A stretch of DNA of 64,000 nt, from positions 1-64,000 of the forward strand of contig NW_026634180.1 of assembly GCF_024868665.1 (NCBI RefSeq). The letters are read 5' to 3'. This stretch comes from Triplophysa rosa. Taxonomy: Eukaryota; Chordata; Actinopteri; Cypriniformes; Nemacheilidae. The number at the start of each line of letters is the position of its first letter. The first letter of the stretch is position 1. The position numbers were made by a program, and so were the translations under genes. The notes beneath the pieces were generated by a model. The model had not been told where the DNA came from. It made no database searches and saw nothing but the letters and a program-made list of their open reading frames with translations. Positions 31,765 to 42,279 of the stretch are shown piece after piece.

Positions 31765-32910
31765 TTAAAACCACAATTTTAACCCGAGCTTTTGTTATAT
31801 AAGAGGGAATCGTATTCACGCGAACATCATGTAAGTGTCAGAACTGAAAACGACCTTGTTACTGAGATTACAACTGTTATTGACACCAGGCCCAGCGAAC
31901 GCCAGGTCCTGGAATGCACCTATTTATGACGACATTGATAGGTTGGACACCGCCTCCACAGAAAGAATATCAATGACTACTTCTCTAGCCCCGCCCACTG
32001 GTTCGCGCATGACAGTACTGAAGTAACACAAGTTGCGTGGAACCAGATAAAGCGAGCAAGCAATAAACAAACATGCCATTAAATATAGTTAATATTGTGC
32101 CATCCCTGGTTGTGGAAGAACACAGTCGCTGCATAAACTTTCTTCGGATTCCGATATTAGGAATGTGTGGTTAAAGTTTTTTTTTAAAGACGTTCCAGCT
32201 CATGTGGGAAAAACAAGGAGCGTTTGTTAGTTTCTTTTCTCCGAGGATTCCTTTGTGAACAAGGCACAGGTCGACGATGGATTTGTGGAGAGACTAAATT
32301 ATAAAGCAGTTCTGTGCCGTCAATATTGGATCCGATAGGAATGGCGCAGCAATCTTACGTGAGTAAAACATTTTTGTACTATGCGTCACTATTGCTTTGT
32401 TAGAGATCGCTTGATATGCCCTGAGCACTATTCGCACGAGATTAGTATTACCTGGGGACCTCTAGTCATTTGTATTAATTGCAGAGGTTGTCTGTGATCT
32501 TAAGCCCATGCGAATCAGGATCTCTGTGATTTGGCGGGATCATATATCATTTTGCAAGGTTTTATCCACCTTTTGCAAATAATGGAGGCTGTTTTGAAGT
32601 GTTTTGGTATTATTTCGGGTGCTGGGTCATATCCATAAGTTACCGGGAGTCTCCTGTTTGTTTATTTATCATGGAAACTCATGGCATTTGAGACCCGCGA
32701 TTGCAGTGATCTTTTGTCCGGTTCGCGATCACGGGTTGGAACGCCCATTCAAACCAAACATTTGTGAAGCCGGCCTCAAAACCCGGGCAGAAAATAGCCT
32801 ATTACTTATTGATTTTGATGTTTTTCAATGTAAAAACCACGCGAACGTCATAAGTAGACCTCATGCAACAGTATAAAACAATAAACAAGCCCAGTTCATC
32901 ACACCTTTAA
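31765..32910 (+). mobile_element. Kolobok-like transposon copy 2 with THAP exon
   Basis: It is colinear with 9497-10812 (AACCCGAGCTTTTGTTATAT near the left end, ACGCGAACGTCATAAGTAGA near the right end). TTAA stands at 31765-31768 and 32907-32910. About 15 bases of the left terminus are deleted and the right terminus is degenerate. No transposase core is seen. Confidence 0.72.
32073..32358 (+). pseudogene. THAP exon, copy 2, broken
   Basis: The pieces CAIPGCGRTQSLHK, DIRNVWLKF, FKDVPAHVG and DSFVNKAQVDDGFVERLN align with the copy at 9810-10093, but an early frameshift, a TAG replacing part of the Cys-x2-His site and later indels break it. It ends at the same GTGAGT donor (32359). Copy 2 keeps bases that copy 1 lost near the CSLHF block, so the two copies decayed independently. 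Confidence 0.7.
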
Positions 32911-34262
32911 ATTGATACTTCAGAAGTGTGTGTATTGGCACAAAAGTTGGAACGCATCATCATTGGCACATCTTGTTTACCTTTATAGAAATTTGGTGAC
33001 AGCGCCACCTAATGATCATAAGATATAAGCAATTTTATAGTGCTTTTAGCTATGGTTTTAAATTGTTTTGGAGCTGCTTTTCAAAAACTCATCATCAGAA
33101 ATGTCCACATATGTTTCCCTTTGTGTCGTTGAAGGGCTTGACCCTGTAATTGTTGTTTGCAGCTGTATTTTGCTTTGGTACTAATGTTAAGATGATAATT
33201 TTTGTTACAGACTTAACATTACATAAGCCTTATTAAATTGACAACATTTCTTTATTTAACACCTGGTAAGGTATTTATATCAAATCTATTTATTTATCCT
33301 TTGTGAAAAATGGTATCATGACCAAATGTACACCAATTAAGATAAAAAATAAAAGCATATGTTACATTTTACAAATAATAATACCTTTTATTTATAATGC
33401 GCTTTTCTTACACCCAGAGCGCTAGATCATATAAAATACAAAAATAAATACATTACTAGAAATAAAGGGAAAAATAATAAAATAGAATAAGAGAACAATC
33501 AACAAGCAAAACAACAATTCCCAAGATAACATTAATTGTAAAAAAATAGTCTACTAATGAAACTATACAGTTGAAACATGGAGTATAGCTGATTATTACA
33601 GTTTAATTTATTGCAGTTATATTAGTGTCTTATGGTATGACTAAAGATATAAAGCATATTAGGCTGCTGACAGGTTTGAGGTAAGTACTCATGGTTCAGA
33701 ATATCTGACTTGGAGGTTGGAGTTGAAATGATGACTTGAAATGGGCTGTATACAGAAAAACCCTGAGTCAGTATCTTATCTCTTTAGTAACCATTGTGAT
33801 TTGATTTTGGAACCCATTTAGAACACCGAGTTTGAAAGATCTTAGTCTAAAATTGGATGTTTTCTTAATATGGCCCTTGTGGAGCATCGTGGTTGCACCC
33901 TACTGGCCATAGCAGTAAATTAAACTCCACCTTTAAAAGTTTACATTGTTTATCAAAAACGAAAATTCATTACATGGTCTGTATCTAAATTTGAAGAACC
34001 ACCATCTGTAAACTTTGATGTAACAAATGTTAGTGTTTTTAATGTTAGAAAACTGAAGTGTGGTAAATGGTGTTACAGTCAGAATGTTTAATAATGTGCA
34101 AAATGGGCTTTTTATCTTAATAAATATAACTTTCATTAATAAATAACTACACAATAAAAGGACAAATAAACAGGAGGATCTTTAATGGTGGAAGCATGTG
34201 GCCTATGAGCGGCAGGCAACCCCCCAGGTTTGCAGAAATGGTTTGACCCAATTCTTAGGCAG
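32911..34262. other. Non-coding; possible LINE/SINE tail at 33380
   Basis: 33380-33440 has TTTTATTTATAATGCGCTTTTCTTACACCCAGAGCGC, which looks like a retroposon 3' end in reverse. Otherwise AT-rich with no exon recognised. Confidence 0.35.
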
Positions 34263-34443
34263 TCAATAGGCTTGTTCGACTTGATGCGGCGCCGCAAGAT
34301 CCGACAGGCGGATGTCATCAAAGTACCGCGAGAGCGATTCGAAACCAAACATTTTATGGTTTTTCGAATGGCTCTCGCGGTACTTTGATGTCATCTGCCT
34401 GTCGGATCTTGCGGCGCCGCATCAAGTCGAACAAGCCTATTGA
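34263..34443. repeat. Long perfect foldback element
   Basis: Arms 34263-34344 and 34363-34443 are complementary over about 80 bases with very few mismatches, around an ~18-base AT-rich loop. The arms contain CTTGATGCGGCGCCGCAAGA, itself with a GCGGCGCCGC palindrome. No coding capacity. The closeness of the arms means the structure is young or conserved by gene conversion. Confidence 0.92.
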
Positions 34444-34479
34444 TATTGACACATTTAAACTGGAAACTGGCATCTGAAT

Positions 34480-34672
34480 CACACGTTGTTTACGTGTATT
34501 CTACGTGTACTTGACGTGTATATAACACGTACTTAACGTGTTAAATACACGTCAAGTACACGTTAATTTTTCACACGTAAACAACACGTTAAGTACACGT
34601 TGAGTACGTGTGAAATACACGTTGTTGACGTGACGTGAACGTTAAAATTCACGTATATTTGAACCACTTGGC
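34480..34672. repeat. ACGTGT/ACACGT-rich repeat block
   Basis: Roughly 17 ACGT cores occur in under 200 bases, mostly as TACGTGTA, ACACGTTA and GACGTGT in both orientations, so the block folds on itself in many ways. It is probably the subterminal repeat region of a DNA transposon. It continues into a GC-richer segment to about 35010 bounded by GTACCGAAA (34909) and TTTCGGTAC (34993). Confidence 0.75.
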
Positions 34673-35010
34673 CTTCCATACTGCTTGAGAGAAACAAGCC
34701 GTGCGTGTTTGTGATGTTAAAACAGCTCATCCGTTCAGTTTTGGGGACGAGCTGTTTTGGTAACGCGAAACGGAGACGGGCACGAATTTCAAAAGCATTC
34801 AAACACAGGCTGCGCGCGCTCGCGAAATTTAAACTGCTCATCTGTTTCGTTTGAGAGACACCATGTTTGGGTAGACGCGCAGCGCGTAGCAGTCTGCGTG
34901 TTTCTCCAGTACCGAAAGCAGAACCGATAAGGGCGGAGCTTATCGATGCTCCGGTCTTTAATAATTTAGCCCCGGTGCTCTTTTATTACTGGGTTTCGGT
35001 ACCCATCGCC

Positions 35011-36119
35011 TATACCAAAGCATACTTCAGTGCACTATGATATTTTAATTGGCTGTACAAGTTTTAGCCCTGCTGACCATCAAGTTTTAGAGTTAACCAT
35101 AAACAACACGTGTCATATGCACAGATGTACACCACATACAGTACTGCGCTTGCATGGGAAACGTACTGTACTCTTCAGCTCTTGTGCAACTGCAAACAGT
35201 AAATGTCACATGTCCAGACAGGTCTGGCAGTAATTTGATGCACAGTAGTGATATAATATAAGTCACAACTTGGTCACATTTCACCTCAAAATTAAAAGAC
35301 AAGGAAATTTGTATAAAGCAGCTTCCACCACAGGTAAAACCGGTAGATCAGATTGCTCACTCTCAAACAAGTTGCTTATGGAGTTGTGTGTGGCATTACG
35401 GTTGATTTGTTTATAAGATGGTTGTAAATAATATTTGTATTCAAGAAAGTAAGAAACTAGCATACTTGGTTGGCATTTAATCGTAATAATGAATGTGATA
35501 AATGTAGAACAAGTGTGTTAGACACATTTCTGGGGTCTCCCTGTGAGCCTGTCTGTCTAGTGTACTCTAGTTGTGTATTTTGAGCTCAAGGCAGGCTGCC
35601 AGCAGACAGACAGATGATGTGACGGAGTGATTAGCCTAGGCCATGGGCAGACAGGCAGGTTTGGGCCTGGTTCTGCTGTGCTGATAGGGCTCCAGGTGTG
35701 GGGCCCAGGCGGGTTCAGGTGGAACGTGACTCCTCACAGGTTTGCACAGAGGACTGAAAGCCGTGAGTGGCGCTGATAATATCCTGCCTTACCCAACCCA
35801 TCTGCACACCGCCATCTCCTCATCTCCATGGCAACTCAAGCACTGGAGAAACAACAGTGATGTCATGGCGTAGGTGTTTTTGTTTGGGGGTTAGGGCCAA
35901 ACACAAATGAAGTCACTTCACATTGTGGTAGAGACGCCTTTCAACAAGAAGCCTTATGCCTTTCATTGTATTCAGTGTTTTCCGTGGATTTCTTAATCAG
36001 AGGATCTGCGCGCTTAATCCCAGGTTATCATCATTCTAAACCCCGCTTTTAACCCGGGTAGAGCACCGTTTCACACTTGTAAATTACAATCAGGGGTATT
36101 CCCACATTTTACCCAGGGT
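35011..36119. other. Non-coding, one GC-richer block
   Basis: 35530-35880 is richer in GC than its neighbours and carries no TE motif I recognise, so it may be unique host sequence. No exon was supported. Confidence 0.4.
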
Positions 36120-36121
36120 TA

Positions 36122-37192
36122 CACTGCAAAAAATCCAACTTGCAAAATGTTCTCCTTACAAAGATAATACAGTAACTTGAACATAGAATGTTTAGTTAAA
36201 GGAGTCAAATGATTGTTTTGCATATACTAAACCAAATTAACCTAGACATGTTTCTAACAAAGATTCTTTTGTTGACTGGACTTAGATTCTTACGTTTTGG
36301 CCAAAATGTGTCAAAAAGTTTGCCCAACTCGCAAAACAGTGTAATCTGAACAAACAATATTGCAAGAGTTCGAAAGTTCCCAAGATGCATTGCAGCCCGT
36401 TCAATTCTGTGTTTTTTCTTTCTTTTTCTTTAAGATTAGTGTTTTAGTTCTTGCTGGCTTCATTTATGCTTTAACAGTGTTGTTACTGTTAGTTATCTGC
36501 TGTGTTTAGAGTTTTTTAATGAATGATGGTTTTTGATCGTTATCATGGTCGTCGGACAATTTGATGTTTCAGCGTCATAGAGAAGCATTGTAAATTCCGA
36601 AGCTCTTATCATTTTTACGGTGTTTATGCTACAGAAATGGTAAAACGATGTGCTTGGGGTACTTGTAACACTGATTCAAGGTATCCTGAGAGGATTGGGA
36701 ATGGAAATGATTTTATTACCTAAATAAGACAGAGCAAAAATGTGAGCGCAGTAACCTGGTTCAATCCAAAGCGCTTGTCATTACTCTCATTATTACAACT
36801 TATAATTTTCATGTGCTCAAGCAGAAAGTTAATGTCATCATGTGCTTCAGCAAGGTATCACTGGATAAAAACTGTAAAGTTAGCAAGTCCATGCTAACAT
36901 ACAAACCTAAATAGCTAACTGTTCTCATGTCATGTTCATTGCAGGTCAAAAACACATAAACCAAGGTCTACGTGTCAGTGCCTCTCCATATTAAACTAGT
37001 TAAATGTAAATTAATTTAATCCTACCCTGCTGTGGTACATGAACAGTAATGGCATTTGCAATCATGATGACCGGCTTCTCCCACTTGCATGGTGATCTGG
37101 GAAACTGTCTCTGTTTGTTGAGTTAACTCAAAAACGTGTTTGTGATCGGTTGCCTTATTATTTAAAGTTGACTCAATCTATTTTTTACAGTG
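36122..37192. mobile_element. Non-autonomous DNA element with CACTGYAAAAAAT termini
   Basis: The left end CACTGCAAAAAATCC and right end ATTTTTTACAGTG are inverted. TA flanks both sides (36120-36121 and 37193-37194). This terminus is widespread in fish genomes. There is no coding frame, so it is a ~1.07-kb non-autonomous element. Confidence 0.7.
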
Positions 37193-37194
37193 TA

Positions 37195-38799
37195 TGAAAC
37201 CCCACTCCGAAGCAAGGTTATAACACTTTTGTAGAGATAACTCTGCATTGCTGTGCCAAACGTGTGACCAGACTCTTAGCAACGGACAGTCGCTACAACC
37301 AGATGATCAGCAACGGACAGTCAATCAAAAACTGAACAAGACTTACCTCATATCACATGCTGTGTACAGTCGTAGAAAGTCTGCAAAAACCGACTGAAAT
37401 AAACAAAGACGCCAGACCCTGGCTCCCAATGTGGGCTGCACCTCCATGGCCTCCCTGACTCCCGGTGCCAGTAGCACTGTCCTGGAGCACATACAATTTA
37501 CATTAGAAATAAGTGTGTTAGAAATATGAAGAGAACATTGTGCTTGGTACCATTTTCGTATTCAAACCACACTTTTAAGTCCTCAGCTGAAAAGGTTTAA
37601 GTCCTGGCTGGCTAGGAGAGTAGTTTTTTTTTTTTGTGTGGCATTTACACCACGAAAGCAATCCAGTCAAAACCATCTGAAACAATGACCCTATAGGTCT
37701 TTGGCCACGCACCATAATACGGCCAACAGTTAAGCGCCCTCTAACATCAGCAGCTTTTTATGATCTTCAGTTACGTGTGTTGACGTGCAGTGTATTCTAA
37801 ATTCACATTATGCATTTAATTCTTTGCATTAGTTATAGGCTCAATAGTTTCATTAATAGTTTTGGTTTTAGAGATATTTTGGAGCCCCTAACCCCACACC
37901 CACCCTGAACCTAACCACTTTTAAACCTTTAAAAACACAACACACGAGTGAAAAAGTTAACAACAGTATATTACAAAACAACTTGCATTGCAAACCTTGT
38001 GAATTGAGGCCATAAGACTGCAATCGATCATGAGATGCACGAGAGCTAATGCCATTTCACAATCACAGCTGACATATGGTTTAGACTGGTGGTCATTTTA
38101 AGCATGCGTTAAACCTGGAAGATCATCAGATCTGAATATTTACTGCAGATGGTCCTCACGTTAACGTCTTTTCCTCATAAAAGTCTTGGAACTTGGAATA
38201 TTTGTACGTTTTGAAAAACAATTGTGGCAATTATGTAATAGAATAAATAAACGTTACTTTATCAAAATGCGTAAATTGTGTCATGTATAATGTAAATACA
38301 GTTCATACTGGCGCTTTAAACAGAAGATCCCACTCCAATATGTATCATTTCATAATGACGGTTGTAACAGTTTGAGAAACTGTTATCATGGTTTACCTGT
38401 AGTTCCTCTTCCTCACCATGAAAGGGGCGCTAGTGACTTATAGGCAGTTAGAAATAACTTATATTTAATCAGAGAAGAAATAAGTCTGCCATGAGAGGTA
38501 GGAATGGCCTTCCTGGTTTTGACAAACATTTTTCTCTTGTTGATCAAGTTTATTACACAGTATGAGTAAGTAATATTTTTTTTGTATATTATTGTTGCTG
38601 TGGATGTTTTCTAATAGCATATATTGTCTATTGTAAAGGGGCTTCATGTTATGTGACTACTGCTAAGTGGGTTGGCATGGTACGCTAGTCCTGCATGGTT
38701 CGGCCTACTCGAAAGGCAGCATGGTGTAGAAGTGCAACAAATGTTTCAACCTGTGTGAATTCCTGTTTATGGACAATGTTTCACAGGGATTTACATATA
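37195..38799. other. Nothing firm
   Basis: 37426-37500 has an open GC-rich frame (QTLAPNVGCTSMASLTPG) with only a weak AG before it and no donor, so I do not call an exon. Two direct GCAACGGACAGTC words lie near 37277 and 37311. The rest is AT-rich. Confidence 0.35.
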
Positions 38800-39009
38800 C
38801 AGATGCTGGTCATATAATTAGAATATCATCAAAAAGTTGATTTATTTCTCTAATTCCATTCAAAAAGTGAAACTTGTATATTATATTCATTGATTACACA
38901 CAGACTGATATATTTCAAATGTTTATTTCTTTTAATTTGATGATTATAACTGACAACTAATGAAAATCCCAAATTCAGTATCTCAGAAAATTAGAATATT
39001 ACTTAAGAC

Positions 39010-40930
39010 TAGGGCTGAAACGATTCCTCGAGTAACTCGAGTTATTCGAATACAAAAAATCATCGAGGCAATTTTTGTTGCCTCGAAGCCTCGTTTAATC
39101 CATTTAACTACAGTACACACGGAGCACTGCGTTTCCCCACGGACCGTTATTACTGACGCACAGCCCGCTAAACTCTATTCATGTTACAGTCTCATGCATT
39201 CACCGTGAGACACACGCATTTTAGTATGTTCACAGCTCACACGTGTTTCTCATGCTGATAAATAACTGATAGTTTATAGGGCTGTGACGGTTGCCGTAAC
39301 AACCGCACCACCGCGATGGTAAAGTGCCATGACGGTGGGAACTGCCACCGGCGGTAGTGCACGTCACTCTGACAAATATAGGTGTAATAAATATGAGAGT
39401 TGCGATAACGATTGCTAGTTGTAGCCTTTCAGTTGTGGATGGTTTTATTTAAAAGATTTTAAATTAACAGAAATTATTGGCATACGTTTCCGTTGGTGCG
39501 TTCGAGCGCGGGCCTGCACGGCAAAACCCAGGTTATTCTGCGGGTTTTGCAATGGATCTTGTTGTGAAATGAACAGATACGTAAAATCAAAACTGGCTAT
39601 GACCCGCTTGCTTAGTGTCGGAGCGCGCGCAGGTTTTGCCGCGGTTGCGGAGAGACATCTCTTCATTTGCGCTCCTGTGCACATCTTCTGAACGCGCATT
39701 TAGTGCAGCTGTACACATTTTAATCTGGACAATGTCAACAAGTAAGTTTCACATCAACGAGTCGGAAAAAGTAAAGTTTTTATGGCAATCTGAATAGGAA
39801 AGCCAATGTAGGTTTAAACAGTTTGTTTCAAATGGAATTGTTAAGGACTGTAAGGGTTAATACGCCACTGACTGAAGTTACTGCAACAAGAGCTTTTTTA
39901 TTTAGTATTTAGCTTTCTTATATCATTTAAGTTTTCATTATTTACTGATGTTTATTTAAATGTTTTATATGCTGTAGTGTGCCGTTTCACTGATGGATTT
40001 GCGCGTTAAACATTGACGGATGTTTCATCCTCATTTATTTCAGATATCATATTTCAATTATTTAACAATTTCAAGTATTTAAATAAGGTCTATATTTCTC
40101 TTCCACTCGTCATGTGGTTGCTACACGCAAATATAATAATATAAATATTATTTATATAAATAATATATATTTCTCAACCACCGCACCATCTATTACCACC
40201 GCAGTGGTAAAAAACTGCCACCGTCACAGCCCTAATAGCTTATTGAAATGGTGAACTGATATTTTACTTAGTTTTAGTCTATTTTACGAGTGAAACTTGT
40301 TTTCCGGCTGCATTGAGTCCATCAAACTAGATGCGGACTAGTGGACACCGAATCCTGTTATTTACACATTTCATCTGTCTGGTCTGCGTGTCTGAGTGAA
40401 TGAACTGCACAGTTTAACGTGCTACACGCGTGATGCTCATGAATTTGTCTGCGTCTGCGCTGAATGAGGACATGAACTTCACCTCCAGAGTTGCGCTGAG
40501 AGTTTATTTCACAAACATGTTATTGTTTGAGTGAAGAAACAGACATACTAAAAAATAAGCTCTTCTGACAACCTGCAAAATAAAAGTCATAGGCTATTGT
40601 TTGAAATTATTATTTCCATTTTTATTCATGTTTCTTATTTATATATTTGTATTATATTGCATTTTGAATTTAATATGGCAATGGAATGTACTAAATGGGT
40701 TTAGTTTTCACAGATATTAATGTATCTATTTCAGCAATAAAAACTAATTGTTCTAAAAAGGAAACAAATTAGTTGTTTTACTCATTTTAAGAGACCTGTC
40801 TTATTTTCTCTTGTATATTTAGTATTGCTTTTTAATAAAGAAAAAGTACTTATTATCCGAATACCCGATTAATCGATGGAAAAATCAGTAGAATACTCGA
40901 TTAGTAAAAGAATCGATAGCTGCAGCCCTA
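39010..40930. mobile_element. hAT element inserted in the Tc1 left arm
   Basis: Termini are TAGGGCTGAAACGATT and the inverse AATCGATAGCTGCAGCCCTA. It is the same family as 44892-45944. Tc1 sequence resumes with GACCAATACAAAG, matching the undisturbed right arm, and only GAC is repeated at the junctions, so a few flanking bases were lost or the duplication decayed. It is itself interrupted by another hAT. Confidence 0.8.
39277..40234. mobile_element. Second hAT nested in the first
   Basis: Termini TAGGGCTGTGACGG and CCGTCACAGCCCTA are inverted. The 8-bp duplication ATAGTTTA (39269-39276) / ATAGCTTA (40235-40242) has one mismatch. The sister hAT at 44892 shows the uninterrupted site. A short start-like exon (ATGTCAACAAGTAAGT) lies near 39732, but there is no transposase core. 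Confidence 0.88.
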
Positions 40931-41010
40931 GACCAATACAAAGAAAGGATTTTTAGAAATTTTGGCCAACTGAAAAGTATGAACATGAAAAGTATGAGCA
41001 TGTACAGCAC

Positions 41011-41645
41011 TCAATACTTAGTTGGGGCTCCTTTTGCCTGAATTACTGCAGCAATGCGGCGTGGCATGGAGTGGATCAGTCTGTGGCACTGCTCAGGTGT
41101 TATGAGAGCCCAGGTTGCTCTGATAGTGGCCTTCAGCTCTTCTGCATTGTTGGGTCTGGCATATCGCATCTTCCTCTTCACAATACCCCATAGATTTTCT
41201 ATGGGGTTAAGGTCAGGCGAGTTTGCTGGCCAATTAAGAACAGGGATACCATGGTCCTTAAACCAGTTACTGGTAGCTTTGGCACTGTGTGCAGGTGCAA
41301 AGTCCTGTTGGAAAATGAAATCTGCATCTCCATAAAGTTGGTCAGCAGCAGGAAGCATGAAGTGCTCTAAAACTTCCTGGTATACGGCTGGTTGACCTTG
41401 GACCTCAGAAAACACAGTGGACCAACACCAGCAGATGACATGGCACCCCAAACCATCACTGACTGTGGAAACTTTACACTGGACCTCAAGCAACGTGGAT
41501 TCTGTGCCTCTCCTCTCTTCCTCCAGACTCTGGGACCCTGATTTCCAAAGGAAATGCAAAATTTACTTTCATCAGAGAACATAACTTTGGACCACTAGCA
41601 GCAGTCCAGTCCTTTTTGTCTTTAGCCCAGGCGAGACGCTTCTTC
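41011..41645 (-). pseudogene. Tc1 transposase, left-arm copy
   Basis: Reading leftward on the minus strand the pieces are RLAWAKDKKDWT, MFSDESKFCISFGNQGPRVW with the first catalytic Asp, MVWGAMSSAGVGPL, then after a frameshift near 41385 HFMLPAADQLYGDADFIFQQ with the second Asp, NWPANSPDLNPIENLWG with the catalytic Glu, and the end APTKY. The DD34E triad is present, but the N-terminal DNA-binding half is absent and the frame is broken. Confidence 0.88.
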
Positions 41646-41993
41646 ATGCTTCCTGCTGCTGACCAACTTTATGGAGATGCAGATTTCATTTTCCAACAGG
41701 ACTTGGCACCTGCACACAGTGCCAAAGCTACCAGTACCTGGTTTAAGGACCATGGTATCCCTGTTCTTAATTGGCCAGCAAACTCGCCTGACCTTAACCC
41801 CATAGAAAATCTATGGGGTATTGTGAAGAGGAAGATGCGATATGCCAGACCCAACAATGCAGAAGAGCTGAAGGCCACTATCAGAGCAACCTGGCCTCTC
41901 ATAACACCTGAGCAGTGCCACAGACTGATCGACTCCATGCCACGCCGCATTGCTGCAGTAATTCAGGCAAAAGGAGCCCCAACTAAGTATTGA
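41640..41993 (+). pseudogene. Tc1 transposase, right-arm copy
   Basis: This plus-strand frame starts at the palindrome centre and runs MLPAADQLYGDADFIFQQDL, SPDLNPIENLWGIVKRKM and ends APTKY. It has the second Asp and the Glu but lacks everything upstream. It differs from the left-arm copy by a few substitutions only. Confidence 0.88.
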
Positions 41994-42279
41994 GTGCTGT
42001 ACATGCTCATACTTTTCATGTTCATACTTTTCAGTTGGCCAAGATTTCTAAAAATCCTTTCTTTGTATTGGTCTTAAGTAATATTCTAATTTTCTGAGAT
42101 ACTGAATTTGGGATTTTCATTAGTTGTCAGTTATAATCATCAAATTAAAAGAAATAAACATTTGAAATATATCAGTCTGTGTGTAATGAATGAATATAAT
42201 ATACAAGTTTCATTTTTTTGAATGGGATTAGTGAAATCAACTTTTTGATGATATTCTAATTATATGACCAGCACCTGTA

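Larger units (their letters stand above)
38800..42277. mobile_element. Tc1-like transposon rearranged into a palindrome
   Basis: Ends are CAGATGCTGGTCATATAATTAG and its inverse at 42277, flanked by TA (38798-38799 and 42278-42279). Both arms carry the ~200-bp terminal region and the 3' half of the transposase, in opposite orientation. The left arm is interrupted by a hAT (39010-40930). The centre, near 41640, joins the two arms. Tc1 transposases cut and paste at TA. Confidence 0.88.

Noticed and set aside
37426..37500. GC-rich open frame as an exon
   Set aside because: No convincing acceptor or donor and open on both strands; composition alone is not enough.
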